A stretch of 64,000 nucleotides of DNA from Pseudomonadota bacterium (GTDB lineage Bacteria > Myxococcota_A > Polyangia > Polyangiales > Polyangiaceae). Each line of letters begins with the position of its first letter. Position 1 is the first letter of the stretch. Shown in pieces: positions 25,360 through 33,701 of this stretch. Both the position numbers and the translations under genes were made by a program. The stretch lies in contig JAEYYX010000049.1 in NCBI GenBank assembly GCA_023428245.1, forward strand, positions 3,910-67,909. The letters run 5' to 3'. Below the pieces are notes generated by a model that did no database searches, was not told the DNA's origin, and saw only the letters and a list, made by a program, of their open reading frames with translations.

Positions 25360-25974
25360 ATGACAACGAACCCGCGCTACATCGTGCGTGTCGCCGATCT
25401 CGAGGCCGGCCCCCAAATCATCCGCGCGCCGATCGCGCCAGAGTGGATCGACGAGAGGCTCGCCGACACCGAGGTCCGCAGCACCGGCGAGAGCGGCGAG
25501 GTTTCCGTCAGCGTGACCAAGAATGGTCCAGACATCCTCGTGCGGGGAGCGCTCCGGGTTCCGATCCAGGTGCCCTGCGCTCGAACTCTGGATCCGGCCC
25601 TTTATGAGCTCCGCCCGGAGGTCTTCCTGCTCCTCACCCCTTCCCACAAGCGCGGCCCAAGCCGCGGGAAGGACAAGGAAAAGAGAGCGACCCCCGCGGA
25701 AGGCGGCAAAAGCAAGCAGCGCGGCAAGGGTGACTGGAGCGAGGACCCGGAACTCAGTCGGGATGATGCGGCCTCGGACACCTACGAGGGGGAGGAAGTA
25801 GTCCTCGACGAGTTTTTCCGCGAGTTCATCCTCCTGGAAGTGCCCATGGTTCCGGTTCGAATGGACTTGCGGGACGCAAGCTTTGAAGCTAGTCCACCGC
25901 TCCCCGAAAGTTCGAAGAGCGAGAGGCTGTCTCCGTTTGCCCAGCTCCGAGAACGGCTCGAGAAAAAGGACTAA
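25360..25974 (+). CDS. yceD: YceD/DUF177-family protein upstream of rpmF
   Basis: This 204-aa protein has the layout of YceD (DUF177), which almost always precedes rpmF and is linked to 23S rRNA or L32 metabolism. Visible are VRGALRVPIQVPCARTLDP and, near the C-terminus, the acidic DEFFREFILLEVPMVPV. The usual Cys of the C-terminal CxxC-type region are not present. A Lys/Arg-rich insert lies around 103-130. ATG 25360 is chosen over an upstream TTG at 25342 that falls in the terminator. The stop is two bases before the rpmF GTG, so translation is coupled. Confidence 0.85.
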   Translation: MTTNPRYIVRVADLEAGPQIIRAPIAPEWIDERLADTEVRSTGESGEVSVSVTKNGPDILVRGALRVPIQVPCARTLDPALYELRPEVFLLLTPSHKRGPSRGKDKEKRATPAEGGKSKQRGKGDWSEDPELSRDDAASDTYEGEEVVLDEFFREFILLEVPMVPVRMDLRDASFEASPPLPESSKSERLSPFAQLRERLEKKD

Positions 25975-25976
25975 CA

Positions 25977-26165
25977 GTGGCAACTCCCAAGCGCCGACAT
26001 ACAAGTAGCCGCCGCGACATGCGTCGCGCGAACCACGACAAGGTGACCCCGCCGAACGTCGTCCCCTGCTCGAACTGCTCGGCCCCGAGCCTGCCGCACC
26101 GTGTTTGTCCGGCTTGTGGCTTCTACGGTGGCAAGGCCGTCGCTCAGGTCGCAGAGAAGGCTTGA
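25977..26165 (+). CDS. rpmF: 50S ribosomal protein L32
   Basis: This 62-aa protein matches bL32: ATPKRRHTSSRRDMRRANHDK start and a zinc ribbon from CSNC and CPAC (C+ form). It begins with GTG, supported by AAAAGGA at 25964-25970. It follows yceD with two bases between and precedes fabD by three, so translation within the unit is probably coupled. Length is typical. Confidence 0.97.
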   Translation: MATPKRRHTSSRRDMRRANHDKVTPPNVVPCSNCSAPSLPHRVCPACGFYGGKAVAQVAEKA

Positions 26166-26168
26166 CCC

Positions 26169-27113
26169 TTGCGGTACGCTTGGCTTTTCCCAGGCCAGGG
26201 TGCGCAATCCGTGGGGATGGGTCGCGCTCTCGCCGAGAGCAGTAGTGCGGCACGTGCTGTCTTCGAAGAGGCTGACGATGCGCTCGGCTTCTCCCTTTCG
26301 AAGCTGTGCTTCGAGGGGCCCGAAGAGGAGCTCACGCTCACCAAGTACACTCAGCCAGCGATCGTGACGGTATCCGTTGCGGCGTTGGCTGCGCTGCGCG
26401 AAGCAATCCCGAACCTCCCCGACCCCGCCTTTGTTCTCGGCCATTCTCTGGGCGAATACAGCGCACTCGTCGCCGCCGGGGCTCTCACGCTTCGGGATGC
26501 GGTGAAGCTCGTCCATCTACGGGGCCAAGCCATGCAAGACGCCGTTCCTCCCGGTGTCGGCGGTATGGCCGCAGTGGTCGGCGCAGACGTCGCGAGCGTC
26601 GAAGGTCTCTGCAAAGACGCCGCGGAAGGAGATGTCCTTTCCCCCGCGAACTTCAACGGCCCCGGCCAGATCGTGATCGCCGGCACCGCCGGCGCTATCG
26701 AGCGCGCCGCTGCCCTTGCCGCCTCCAGGTCCATGAAGCTCATCCTGCTCAAGGTGAGCGCTCCCTTTCACTGTTCGCTCATGAAGAGCGCGCGAGCCAA
26801 AGTCGAGGCCGCCCTGGGTCCGCTTCCCGTACAGGACGCAAAGTTCCCACTCATCGCGAACGTCACCGCTCAGCCTCACACTGAAGCGGCTCGCACCCGG
26901 CAGCTCCTGGTCGAACAAGTCGACTCGGCGGTCCGCTGGCAGCAGTCGGTTGAGCTCCTGGCACAAGAGGGGATCCGCGGAGCCCTTGAGCTCGGCCCGG
27001 GTAAGGTCCTCGCCGGATTGCAGAAGCGGATCAACAAGGAGATCTCGGTCCTGTCCATCGGAACTCCCGAGGGGATCGAGGCGGCTCGCGACTTTTTGGG
27101 CGCGCTCAACTGA
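26169..27113 (+). CDS. fabD: Malonyl-CoA:ACP transacylase
   Basis: This 314-aa enzyme loads malonyl groups onto ACP for fatty-acid synthesis. It has the N-terminal LFPGQGAQSVGMG, the catalytic serine in GHSLGEY (S93) and the catalytic His in APFHCSLM near 200. The conserved frame begins at a TTG codon three bases after the rpmF stop, with GAGAAGG upstream as ribosome site; no ATG fits the conserved N-terminus. plsX and fabH, which often sit between rpmF and fabD, are absent here. A short GC-rich hairpin with a T-run follows the gene. Confidence 0.96.
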   Translation: MRYAWLFPGQGAQSVGMGRALAESSSAARAVFEEADDALGFSLSKLCFEGPEEELTLTKYTQPAIVTVSVAALAALREAIPNLPDPAFVLGHSLGEYSALVAAGALTLRDAVKLVHLRGQAMQDAVPPGVGGMAAVVGADVASVEGLCKDAAEGDVLSPANFNGPGQIVIAGTAGAIERAAALAASRSMKLILLKVSAPFHCSLMKSARAKVEAALGPLPVQDAKFPLIANVTAQPHTEAARTRQLLVEQVDSAVRWQQSVELLAQEGIRGALELGPGKVLAGLQKRINKEISVLSIGTPEGIEAARDFLGALN

Positions 27114-27139
27114 GCTCACGCGCGTGACCTCCCGAAAAG

Positions 27140-27161
27140 GGCGCCTCGGAGCGCCATTTTT
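27140..27161 (+). terminator. Short hairpin with T-run between fabD and fabG
   Basis: GGCGC (27140-27144) pairs with GCGCC (27151-27155) around a 6-nt loop, followed by A and five T. The stem is short but all G/C. It may reduce read-through from fabD into fabG rather than block it. Confidence 0.45.
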
Positions 27162-27227
27162 CGCTTCCCTCAGGCGCGAGGCGCGGGTATTGAGCCCCTC
27201 CGAAAGTCCTGTTTCGCCGAGATTGTC

Positions 27228-27974
27228 ATGTTTGATCTGTCTGGAAAGGTAGCAGTGGTTACGGGCGGTTCTCGGGGAATCGGCCGCGCCACTTGTTTGG
27301 CTCTCGCGTCCCAGGGCGCTCACGTCGTCATCGGTTACGTCCGCGGAGAAGCTGCGGCCCAAGAAACGCTCGCAAAGGTCGTCGAGGCGGGAGGCAAGGG
27401 TGAGATCGTTCGCATCGACGCGGGCAATTTCTCTGAGACCGAGCAGACGATCACAGACATCGCGAAGCGCCTCGGTCGCCTCGATATCTTGGTCGTGAGC
27501 GCGGGAATTTCCGTGGACGGCCTCTTGATTCGCCTCAAGGAGGAGGACCTCGACGAGGTCCTTCGCGTGAATCTCAAGGGTGCTATCGCTTCGGCCAAGG
27601 GCGCGCTCAAGACGATGATCAAGCAGCGCTCCGGACGCATCATCTTCATCTCGAGCGTGATCGGGGAAGGTGGTAACGCCGGTCAGACCGCTTACGCCGC
27701 GAGCAAGGCTGGCCTACTCGGCGTCACGAAGAGCTTGGCTAAGGAATACGCGGGCCGGAACATCGCGATCAACGCCATCACCCCGGGCTACGTCGCCACC
27801 GACATGACCCAGGCGTTGAGTGAAGACCAGCGAGCTCTGATGCTCACCCAGGTCCCGATGGGTCGCCCCGCTGACCCGAAGGAAGTTGCCGCGGCAGTCG
27901 TTTTTCTGGCCTCGAGCGAGGCCGAATACATCACCGGACAAGCCATCCGCGTTAACGGTGGAATGTACATGTGA
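27228..27974 (+). CDS. fabG: 3-oxoacyl-[ACP] reductase
   Basis: This 248-aa short-chain dehydrogenase catalyses NADPH-dependent reduction of 3-ketoacyl-ACP. The nucleotide-binding TGGSRGIG is at residues 12-19, with ISS (catalytic Ser region) and YAASKAG (catalytic Tyr and Lys) in the second half. The C-terminus ends in YITGQAIRVNGGMYM, as is typical for FabG. It lies between fabD and acpP in the fatty-acid cluster, which supports FabG over a generic SDR. Confidence 0.96.
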   Translation: MFDLSGKVAVVTGGSRGIGRATCLALASQGAHVVIGYVRGEAAAQETLAKVVEAGGKGEIVRIDAGNFSETEQTITDIAKRLGRLDILVVSAGISVDGLLIRLKEEDLDEVLRVNLKGAIASAKGALKTMIKQRSGRIIFISSVIGEGGNAGQTAYAASKAGLLGVTKSLAKEYAGRNIAINAITPGYVATDMTQALSEDQRALMLTQVPMGRPADPKEVAAAVVFLASSEAEYITGQAIRVNGGMYM

Positions 27975-28042
27975 GCCAGAGCTCACGTTTCGAGAAGTAA
28001 GAGAAGCAGCCGAGCTACTTTAGCTCACGAAGGAGATCGTTC

Positions 28043-28285
28043 ATGTCAGAAGGTCGCGACGTACTCGCCGAGGTCAAGAAGATCATCAAAGAACAACTGG
28101 ACGTTGAGGAAGCGGACATCAAGCCGGAGTCCTCGTTCATTGATGACCTGGGCGCCGATTCATTGGGTCTGGTCGAGCTCGTCCTCGCTTTCGAGGAAGC
28201 CTTCGAGATCGACATCCCCGACGAAGAGACGGAGAAAATTCGTACCGTCCAGGATGCAGTCAACTACATCCAAGCGCACGCCTGA
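28043..28285 (+). CDS. acpP: Acyl carrier protein
   Basis: This 80-aa acidic four-helix carrier has the phosphopantetheine attachment motif LGADSLGLVELV (Ser40) and the family-typical C-terminus with VQDAVNYIQ. A strong AAGGAG ribosome site (28030-28035) lies seven bases before ATG 28043, consistent with the high expression expected of ACP. It is followed by a strong hairpin before fabF. Confidence 0.97.
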   Translation: MSEGRDVLAEVKKIIKEQLDVEEADIKPESSFIDDLGADSLGLVELVLAFEEAFEIDIPDEETEKIRTVQDAVNYIQAHA

Positions 28286-28295
28286 TTCTACCCGT

Positions 28296-28333
28296 GCGGC
28301 TGCCCCGAGGGGCAGCCGCTCTGTTCTTCCCCT
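28296..28333 (+). terminator. Hairpin after acpP, partial terminator
   Basis: GCGGCTGCCC (28296-28305) pairs perfectly with GGGCAGCCGC (28310-28319) around CGAG, followed by a T/C-rich run rather than pure T. Placed between acpP and fabF, it could raise ACP levels relative to the condensing enzyme. Confidence 0.65.
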
Positions 28334-28364
28334 TCCCTTTCGGTCCAAAATTCGCTGAGCGCTG

Positions 28365-29612
28365 ATGGAACGTGTGGTCGTCACCGGAGTTGGCATGGTC
28401 ACGCCTGTGGGCGTGGGCACGCATGCGTCCTTTGAGAGCCTCCTTGGAGGTCGCTCAGGCGTCGGCCCGATCACCATCTTTCCGACCGACGATCGCTATC
28501 CGACCCGCATCGCGGCCGAAGTAAAGAACTTCGAGCCTTCTCTCTACATGGAGAAGAAGAAGCTCAAAGAGGTCGCCCGCTTCATCCCTTTCTCGGTCGC
28601 CGCGACCCAGATGGCTCTCGAGCAAGCTCAGCTCGAGCTCACGGACGAGGAGCGAGACGACGTCGGCGTCTTCATTGGCGTCGGTATGGGCGGACTCGAG
28701 AACCTCGAGAAGTGCACGCTCACGCTCGAGCACAAGGGGCCCGGTAAGATCAGTCCCTACCTGATTCCTTCGCTGATCGCGAACATGGCAGCCGGACAGG
28801 TTTCGATCCAATTCGACCTGCGCGGGCCGAGCTTCGCCCATACGAGCGCCTGTTCCTCGAGCGCACATGCCATCGGCGAGGCGATGCGCTGGATCCAGTA
28901 CGGCCATGCCGAGGTCATGATCGCGGGCGGCGCCGAAGCTTCCATCGCCCCCACTGGCATCTCCGGGTTCTCCGCGATGTTCGCGCTCAGCAGGCGCAAC
29001 AATGAGCCCGAGCGCGCGAGCCGTCCCTGGGACGTCGACCGAGATGGATTCGTTTGTGGCGAAGGCGCGGGAACGCTCGTGCTCGAGTCGCTCACCCGCG
29101 CCAGACGCCGCGGGGCAAAGATCCTCTGTGAGCTCACAGGCTACGCCGCTACCAGCGACGCGCACCACATCACGAAGCCCCTCGAAGAGGGGCGCGGCGC
29201 CGTCCGCGCCATGACGAAGGCGCTCAAAGACGCCCGCCTCCGCCCGGACCAAATCGGGTATATTAACGCCCACGGCACCTCCACTCCGCTCGGAGATCTG
29301 GCGGAGATGCGCGCCGTGACCCAGGTTTTCGGCGAGCATGCGACGGACGGGAAGCTCTGGGTCAGTTCGACCAAGTCGATGATGGGACACCTCTTGGGCG
29401 CAGCGGGGGCCGTCGAAGCTGCCGTCTGTGTCCAAGCTCTCGCAAGGGGCGCTGTCCCTCCGACCATCAACCTGGATCGAAAAGACCCCGAGGTCCGCAT
29501 CGACTGCGTGCCCCATGAAGCGCGCGAGCGGAAGCTTGCCCATGTGATGAGCAACTCGTTCGGATTCGGGGGCACGAACGCCGCGCTCATCCTCTCCGCC
29601 TTCGAAGGATGA
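28365..29612 (+). CDS. fabF: 3-oxoacyl-[ACP] synthase II
   Basis: This 415-aa thiolase-fold condensing enzyme elongates acyl-ACP. The active-site Cys is in SACSSSAHAIG (C163), with the two catalytic His in NAHGTSTPLGD and GHLLGAAGAVE, which identify the KAS I/II class. The C-terminal NSFGFGGTNAALI is typical. It is the last fatty-acid gene of the cluster; nrdR follows 18 bases later. Confidence 0.96.
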   Translation: MERVVVTGVGMVTPVGVGTHASFESLLGGRSGVGPITIFPTDDRYPTRIAAEVKNFEPSLYMEKKKLKEVARFIPFSVAATQMALEQAQLELTDEERDDVGVFIGVGMGGLENLEKCTLTLEHKGPGKISPYLIPSLIANMAAGQVSIQFDLRGPSFAHTSACSSSAHAIGEAMRWIQYGHAEVMIAGGAEASIAPTGISGFSAMFALSRRNNEPERASRPWDVDRDGFVCGEGAGTLVLESLTRARRRGAKILCELTGYAATSDAHHITKPLEEGRGAVRAMTKALKDARLRPDQIGYINAHGTSTPLGDLAEMRAVTQVFGEHATDGKLWVSSTKSMMGHLLGAAGAVEAAVCVQALARGAVPPTINLDRKDPEVRIDCVPHEARERKLAHVMSNSFGFGGTNAALILSAFEG

Positions 29613-29630
29613 GCGAGCGAGGGTCGCGCC

Positions 29631-30095
29631 GTGCAGTGCCCTTTTTGTAAAGAGATGGATACGCGCGTCATTGACTCGCGTCTGGCCTCCGGGGGAACCG
29701 TGACCTGGCGGCGACGGGCCTGCGATCACTGCGGTCGTCGCTTTACAACCTACGAGCGTGTCGAACACCAGCTCCCGACCATCGTGAAGCGTGACGGCAA
29801 ACGACAGCCGTTCAATCGCGACAAGATCCTTCGCTCCCTGACTATCGCCTGCAGCAAGCGACCCATCAGCGCAGACCAACTCGACGCCATCGCCGAGGCC
29901 ATCGAAGCAGAGCTCGGCTTGAGCGGCGAGAAAGAGATACCCTCCGAGGTCGTCGGACAGCGGGTCATGGACAGCCTCAAGACGCTCGACGAGGTCGCCT
30001 ACGTGCGCTTCGCCAGCGTGTACAAGTCCTTCCGCGACATCGACGAGTTCATGCGCGAAGTCGGCACCCTTGTTCGTAGCCGGCCCGAGGAATAG
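29631..30095 (+). CDS. nrdR: Transcriptional repressor NrdR
   Basis: This 154-aa regulator senses ATP/dATP and represses ribonucleotide reductase genes. The N-terminal zinc ribbon has CPFC and CDHC (C3, C6 and the second pair about residue 31), followed by the RRFTTYERVE signature and an ATP-cone domain (about 46-136) with KRDGKRQPFNRDKI. It begins at GTG 29631; the conserved MQCPFC N-terminus leaves no ATG option. nrdR and ribD are neighbours in many proteobacteria, as here. Confidence 0.96.
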   Translation: MQCPFCKEMDTRVIDSRLASGGTVTWRRRACDHCGRRFTTYERVEHQLPTIVKRDGKRQPFNRDKILRSLTIACSKRPISADQLDAIAEAIEAELGLSGEKEIPSEVVGQRVMDSLKTLDEVAYVRFASVYKSFRDIDEFMREVGTLVRSRPEE

Positions 30096-30102
30096 CGTCC
30101 CC

Positions 30103-31239
30103 ATGTCCAACATGACCGATGAGCAGCTGATGGCCCGGGCGATCGCCGCCGCTCGGCAGGGAGACCCCTCTCCCAATCCGCACGTAGGTTGTGTCATCAC
30201 CTTCCTCGGCAGTGATGGTCAGCCGGTCGTGCTCGAGACCTACCATCGGGTCGCCGGTGAAAAGCACGCGGAGGTGCTCGCGCTCGAAGCCGCCGGCCCC
30301 CAGGCTCGGGGCGCCACGGTGTATGTGACCCTCGAGCCCTGTAACCACCATGGCCGGACCCCTCCCTGCGTCGACGCGCTGATTCAAGCCGAAGTCGCTC
30401 GCGTCGTTGTCGGCTGCCGCGATCCGAACCCAAACGTGGTCGGGCAGGGCATCGAGCGCTTGCGCGCCGCGGGCATCGAAGTGACCGTGGGCGTCCTCGA
30501 GGAACAGGCGCGCGATCTCATCGCCCCCTGGGCAAAGTTCATCACCTTAGGCAGCTCGTTTCTTTCGCTCAAGCTCGCACTCTCCCTCGACGGGCGTATC
30601 GCGAGCCGAACCGGCCGCTCCAAGTGGATCACCGGACCGGAGTCTCGAGCTCACGGGCACTCGCTGCGAGCCAGCCACGACGCGGTCATGGTCGGGGTAA
30701 ACACTGTCCTCGCAGACGACCCGCGACTTACGGTCCGCGCCATGCCGGGCCGAAGCCCTGCCCGCGTCGTCATCGACAGCAAGCTTCGCATCCCAGAGAC
30801 GGCGCGCCTCGTCACCACAGCGCGCGAAGTCTCCACCTGTGTGATGACCACCACCCGCGCCGACGCCCAGCGCGTGGCGCTCCTCGAAGCGTACGGCGTA
30901 GCAGTAGTTCGTGTCCCGCCGACAGCCGAAGGACGCTGCGACATGCGCGCGGTGCTGCGCGAGCTCGCGAAACGCGAGGTTGTGAGCGTTTTGTGCGAAG
31001 GCGGCGCGGAGCTCGCCGGGACACTCCTCGCAGACAAACACGTCGAGCGGCTCTACGCGTTCATCGCTCCCCTTCTGCTCGGCCCCCGCGGTCGCCCGGG
31101 CGCTGTCGATTGGGCGGGCCCCGAGGGGCCGGCTGACGCACCGCGCTTGATCAATCCGGAGTGGGAGCTGCACGGACGCGACGCCTTCGTGAGCGGACGC
31201 GTCGAGTATCCGTCCGTGAATCAGGACGATTCCCCCTAA
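30103..31239 (+). CDS. ribD: Bifunctional riboflavin biosynthesis deaminase/reductase RibD
   Basis: This 378-aa enzyme performs the deamination and side-chain reduction steps of riboflavin synthesis. The N-terminal zinc deaminase domain (about 1-145) has NPHVGCVI, KHAEVLAL and EPCNHHGRTPPC (zinc His and two Cys). The C-terminal reductase domain (about 150-375) has LKLALSLDGRIA, SHDAVMVGVNTVLADDPRLT and LCEGGAELAG. ATG 30103 is preferred since a frame start at 30070 lies within nrdR. The other rib genes do not follow in this window. Confidence 0.95.
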   Translation: MSNMTDEQLMARAIAAARQGDPSPNPHVGCVITFLGSDGQPVVLETYHRVAGEKHAEVLALEAAGPQARGATVYVTLEPCNHHGRTPPCVDALIQAEVARVVVGCRDPNPNVVGQGIERLRAAGIEVTVGVLEEQARDLIAPWAKFITLGSSFLSLKLALSLDGRIASRTGRSKWITGPESRAHGHSLRASHDAVMVGVNTVLADDPRLTVRAMPGRSPARVVIDSKLRIPETARLVTTAREVSTCVMTTTRADAQRVALLEAYGVAVVRVPPTAEGRCDMRAVLRELAKREVVSVLCEGGAELAGTLLADKHVERLYAFIAPLLLGPRGRPGAVDWAGPEGPADAPRLINPEWELHGRDAFVSGRVEYPSVNQDDSP

Positions 31240-31414
31240 ATCCGCTCCGCCCACGGTGACTCGAGATGGTGGACGCTCTCCAGCGTGGTTGGACGAGCCT
31301 TTCCAAAAGCGCCCGGTCTCGCCCTCCTTTCGCGAGAAGCATTAAAACCTCCTCGGGGGGCGCTTGCGCGCTCGGGCAGTCAGCCTCAGATTCTGCTAGG
31401 ATAAAAGCGAAGCC

Positions 31415-31933
31415 ATGGCCCTCCTGCCGATCCTGAAATATCCCGATCCGCGCCTCAAGGAACCGGCGCAGCCGGTCACGAAGTTCGACGCCGAGCTCGA
31501 GAAGCTCGTCGAGGACATGGCCGAGACGATGTACGCCGCCCCAGGCGTCGGCCTCGCGGCCAATCAGGTGGGCGTTCTGTTGCGCCTCTTCATCATCGAC
31601 ATCGCGAGCGAGGACGAGCCGAGCGATCTCAAGGTGTTCGTGAACCCGGAGCTCGTCGAGCTCACCGGGACGCAGGTCTATGAGGAGGGCTGCCTCTCAT
31701 TCCCCGGAGCGTCCGAGGAGATCAAGCGCGCCGCCAAGGTGCGCGTCCGAGCTCAAGACCAGAAGGGCAATCCTTTCGAACTCGTCGCCGATGGTCTGCT
31801 CGCTGTAGCGATCCAACACGAGAACGACCACATTAATGGCGTGCTCATGATCGACAAGGTGAACCCCCTCAAGCGACGCAAGATCAGCCGGCAGGTCCAT
31901 AACGCCCAGGTGCGCGCTGGCGACGCGATCTGA
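31415..31933 (+). CDS. def: Peptide deformylase
   Basis: This 172-aa metalloenzyme removes the formyl group from nascent N-termini. All three motifs are present: GVGLAANQ (44-51), EGCLS (metal ligand C93) and HENDH (H135, H139, catalytic E136). The start ATG 31415 follows AGCGAAG. The 175-base gap upstream has TAGGATAAA near 31398 as a possible -10 but no clear -35. A 9-bp hairpin follows the stop at 31942. Confidence 0.96.
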   Translation: MALLPILKYPDPRLKEPAQPVTKFDAELEKLVEDMAETMYAAPGVGLAANQVGVLLRLFIIDIASEDEPSDLKVFVNPELVELTGTQVYEEGCLSFPGASEEIKRAAKVRVRAQDQKGNPFELVADGLLAVAIQHENDHINGVLMIDKVNPLKRRKISRQVHNAQVRAGDAI

Positions 31934-31941
31934 CGCGCGGG

Positions 31942-31967
31942 CGGCGTTCCGCGGGAAAGGAACGCCG
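31942..31967 (+). other. Hairpin directly after def
   Basis: CGGCGTTCC (31942-31950) pairs with GGAACGCCG (31959-31967) around an 8-nt loop, nine bases after the def stop. No T-run follows, so it is more likely a 3'-end stabilising structure than an intrinsic terminator. Confidence 0.5.
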
Positions 31968-32010
31968 ACATAATGGTCCCGAACGTAAACGGGTTCGTGC
32001 CCTCGGCGAC

Positions 32011-32043
32011 AAAACAATACGGCACCCGCATTCGCTGGTGCCG
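32011..32043 (-). terminator. Terminator of the DoxX gene
   Basis: CGGCACC (32020-32026) pairs with GGTGCCG (32037-32043). Read on the minus strand the hairpin is followed by TATTGTTTT, giving a plausible intrinsic terminator 36 bases after the DoxX stop. On the plus strand a looser T-rich run follows. Confidence 0.6.
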
Positions 32044-32078
32044 TTCAGTTCATTTCGGACCCCACTTCGAGGCGCCGT

Positions 32079-32531
32079 TCAGGCGGCCTGGGCCGGAATG
32101 TGGGCCTGCGTCGGCCTCGCCTGCCCTTCGGCGGGAGCCATTTCCCCCTGCGCTCGGAACAGGGGGCGGTAGGCGTCCCGGTGGACCCAGGCAAGGAAGA
32201 GCTGAGCAGCTACGACGAAGAGCGGGAGCACGAGCCCGGGCGAGAGCACGGCGTGGAACAGGAAGATGTTCACGCTGACGGGTGCGAGCAACACCAAGGC
32301 CAGAGGCACGAAGCGCCCAGAGAGCAGCGCGATCCCGACCAGGACTTCGGTTCCTTTGATGAGGGGGAACATGTAGGAGGCCGTGGCAAGCCCCCCGATG
32401 AAGGCCGCGGCATCCCCCTCGAGGGGCGGGGACGGTAGGAAGCCCAAGAAGCCGTTGAGCCCGAAGACGAAGAAGATGACGCCCAGAAGAAGACGGGCAG
32501 CGGTGGAAAATTTTCCGGTGTAACGAGACAT
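32079..32531 (-). CDS. DoxX-family membrane protein
   Basis: This 150-aa integral membrane protein has four hydrophobic segments (about 12-30, 45-65, 70-90 and 95-115) in the DoxX pattern, with LLLGVIFFVFGLNGF in the first. The family is linked to redox or quinone-associated functions, without a settled reaction. The C-terminal 25 residues are hydrophilic and Pro/Gln-rich. ATG 32531 is chosen because AGGA lies eight bases upstream on the minus strand. It is divergent from a LysR regulator with shared upstream DNA, so it is a likely target of that regulator. Confidence 0.82.
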   Translation of the reverse strand: MSRYTGKFSTAARLLLGVIFFVFGLNGFLGFLPSPPLEGDAAAFIGGLATASYMFPLIKGTEVLVGIALLSGRFVPLALVLLAPVSVNIFLFHAVLSPGLVLPLFVVAAQLFLAWVHRDAYRPLFRAQGEMAPAEGQARPTQAHIPAQAA

Positions 32532-32585
32532 TATTGTCGTCCTTTCGAAGAAAATCGGCACAGCGCCGACCCGCCCCGAAACTGC

Positions 32586-32649
32586 GACTGTTCTACATTC
32601 TGGACTAGTCTGAGATAAATGCACACACTGTTCAACAGATGGAACAGTC
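32586..32649. promoter_or_regulatory. Inverted-repeat operator region between doxX-like and lysR-like genes
   Basis: GACTGTTC (32586-32593) and GAACAGTC (32642-32649) are exact reverse complements. A further CTGTTC at 32628-32633 forms a tighter inverted repeat with GAACAG at 32642-32647, spanning the LysR start codon at 32639. Three half-sites in this divergent gap fit an autoregulated LysR operator. Confidence 0.55.
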
Positions 32650-33634
32650 AGACCTGAACGCCGCACAACTCTTCGTGGAAGTCGTTCGCCGGCGCTCCTT
32701 CACCCGCGCCGCCGCGGCGCTCGGGCTCCCGAAGTCGACGCTGAGCCGAAAGATCACCGCCCTCGAGGCGCGCCTCGGCGCGCGCCTTCTCCAACGCACC
32801 ACCCGCCAGCTCCACCTGACGGACGTCGGCGCCGCCTACTACGAACGCGTGTGCCGCGTCGTCTCCGATCTCACCGAAGCGGAAGCCGCGGTCAGCGAGG
32901 CTCAGGCAAAGCCGCGCGGCGTACTACGCGTCACAGCTCCTCCGGACCTCGGTTCGACGGTGCTCGCGTGGGCGATGCCAGAGTTCTCCGCCAGGTATCC
33001 GGAGGTCGAAGTCGTGTTCGAGCTTTCGGGACGCTTTCTCGATCTTGTCGCCGAAGGCATCGACGTCGCGCTCCGCGCAGGAAAGCGAACAGACTCCTCT
33101 CTCATCGCAAGGCCGATCTTTTCGGGAACTTTCGCGCTCTATGCGAGCCCGAGCTACCTCGAAGCTCACGGCCGGCCGGAGTCTCTCGATGATCTCGCAA
33201 AGCACGCCACTGTCGTCTTTGGAAATTCTCCGGAACGCCGCTGGATCCTTGGCGAAAATGGCCATGAACGCGAGGTTCTCGTGCGCGGGAGGGTCGCCGT
33301 CGAGGACTACAACTATCTCCGCCTGACGACGGTCGCCGGCGCTGGAATCGCGCTGTTACCGACCTTTCTCGTCGGCCCCGACCTCCATTTCGGACATCTG
33401 GAGCGAGTGCTGCCCACATTCTCACAATCCACTGACACTCTCTACGTGGCCTATCCCTCCCGAGAGTTCCTACCCGCGAAGACGCGTGCCTTCGTCGACT
33501 TTGTAGTCGAGAAATTCCGTGAATGGGACAGGGTCAGCTCAACCTGCACCAAAGTGTGCCTGGCTGCCGAGCGCCCCACTCCCACGCACCTGATCGCTGC
33601 AGCGGAAACGGCCCTGGCGCCCCGCGCCTCCTGA
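32639..33634 (+). CDS. LysR-family transcriptional regulator
   Basis: This 331-aa regulator has an N-terminal winged helix-turn-helix (about 5-62, SFTRAAAALGLPKSTLSRKITALEARLG) and a LysR substrate-binding domain (about 90-295) with VLRVTAPPDLG, VDVALRAG-like (IDVALRAGKRTDSSL) and AGAGIALLP. It belongs to the group related to regulators of oxidoreductase or dehydrogenase genes, with LIARPI in the effector domain. The co-inducer is unknown. The 30-residue C-terminal tail with two Cys is longer than usual. It probably controls itself and the divergent DoxX gene. Confidence 0.9.
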   Translation: MEQSDLNAAQLFVEVVRRRSFTRAAAALGLPKSTLSRKITALEARLGARLLQRTTRQLHLTDVGAAYYERVCRVVSDLTEAEAAVSEAQAKPRGVLRVTAPPDLGSTVLAWAMPEFSARYPEVEVVFELSGRFLDLVAEGIDVALRAGKRTDSSLIARPIFSGTFALYASPSYLEAHGRPESLDDLAKHATVVFGNSPERRWILGENGHEREVLVRGRVAVEDYNYLRLTTVAGAGIALLPTFLVGPDLHFGHLERVLPTFSQSTDTLYVAYPSREFLPAKTRAFVDFVVEKFREWDRVSSTCTKVCLAAERPTPTHLIAAAETALAPRAS

Positions 33635-33701
33635 AAAAGAGCGACGGCGCGCTCGGTGAAACCGCCGAGCCGAGCCCCAAAAATGCGCGACGAACGCGTG
33701 T

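Noticed and set aside
31266..31442. 58-codon frame upstream of def
   Set aside because: Runs into def in another frame, with codon usage unlike neighbours and no ribosome site.
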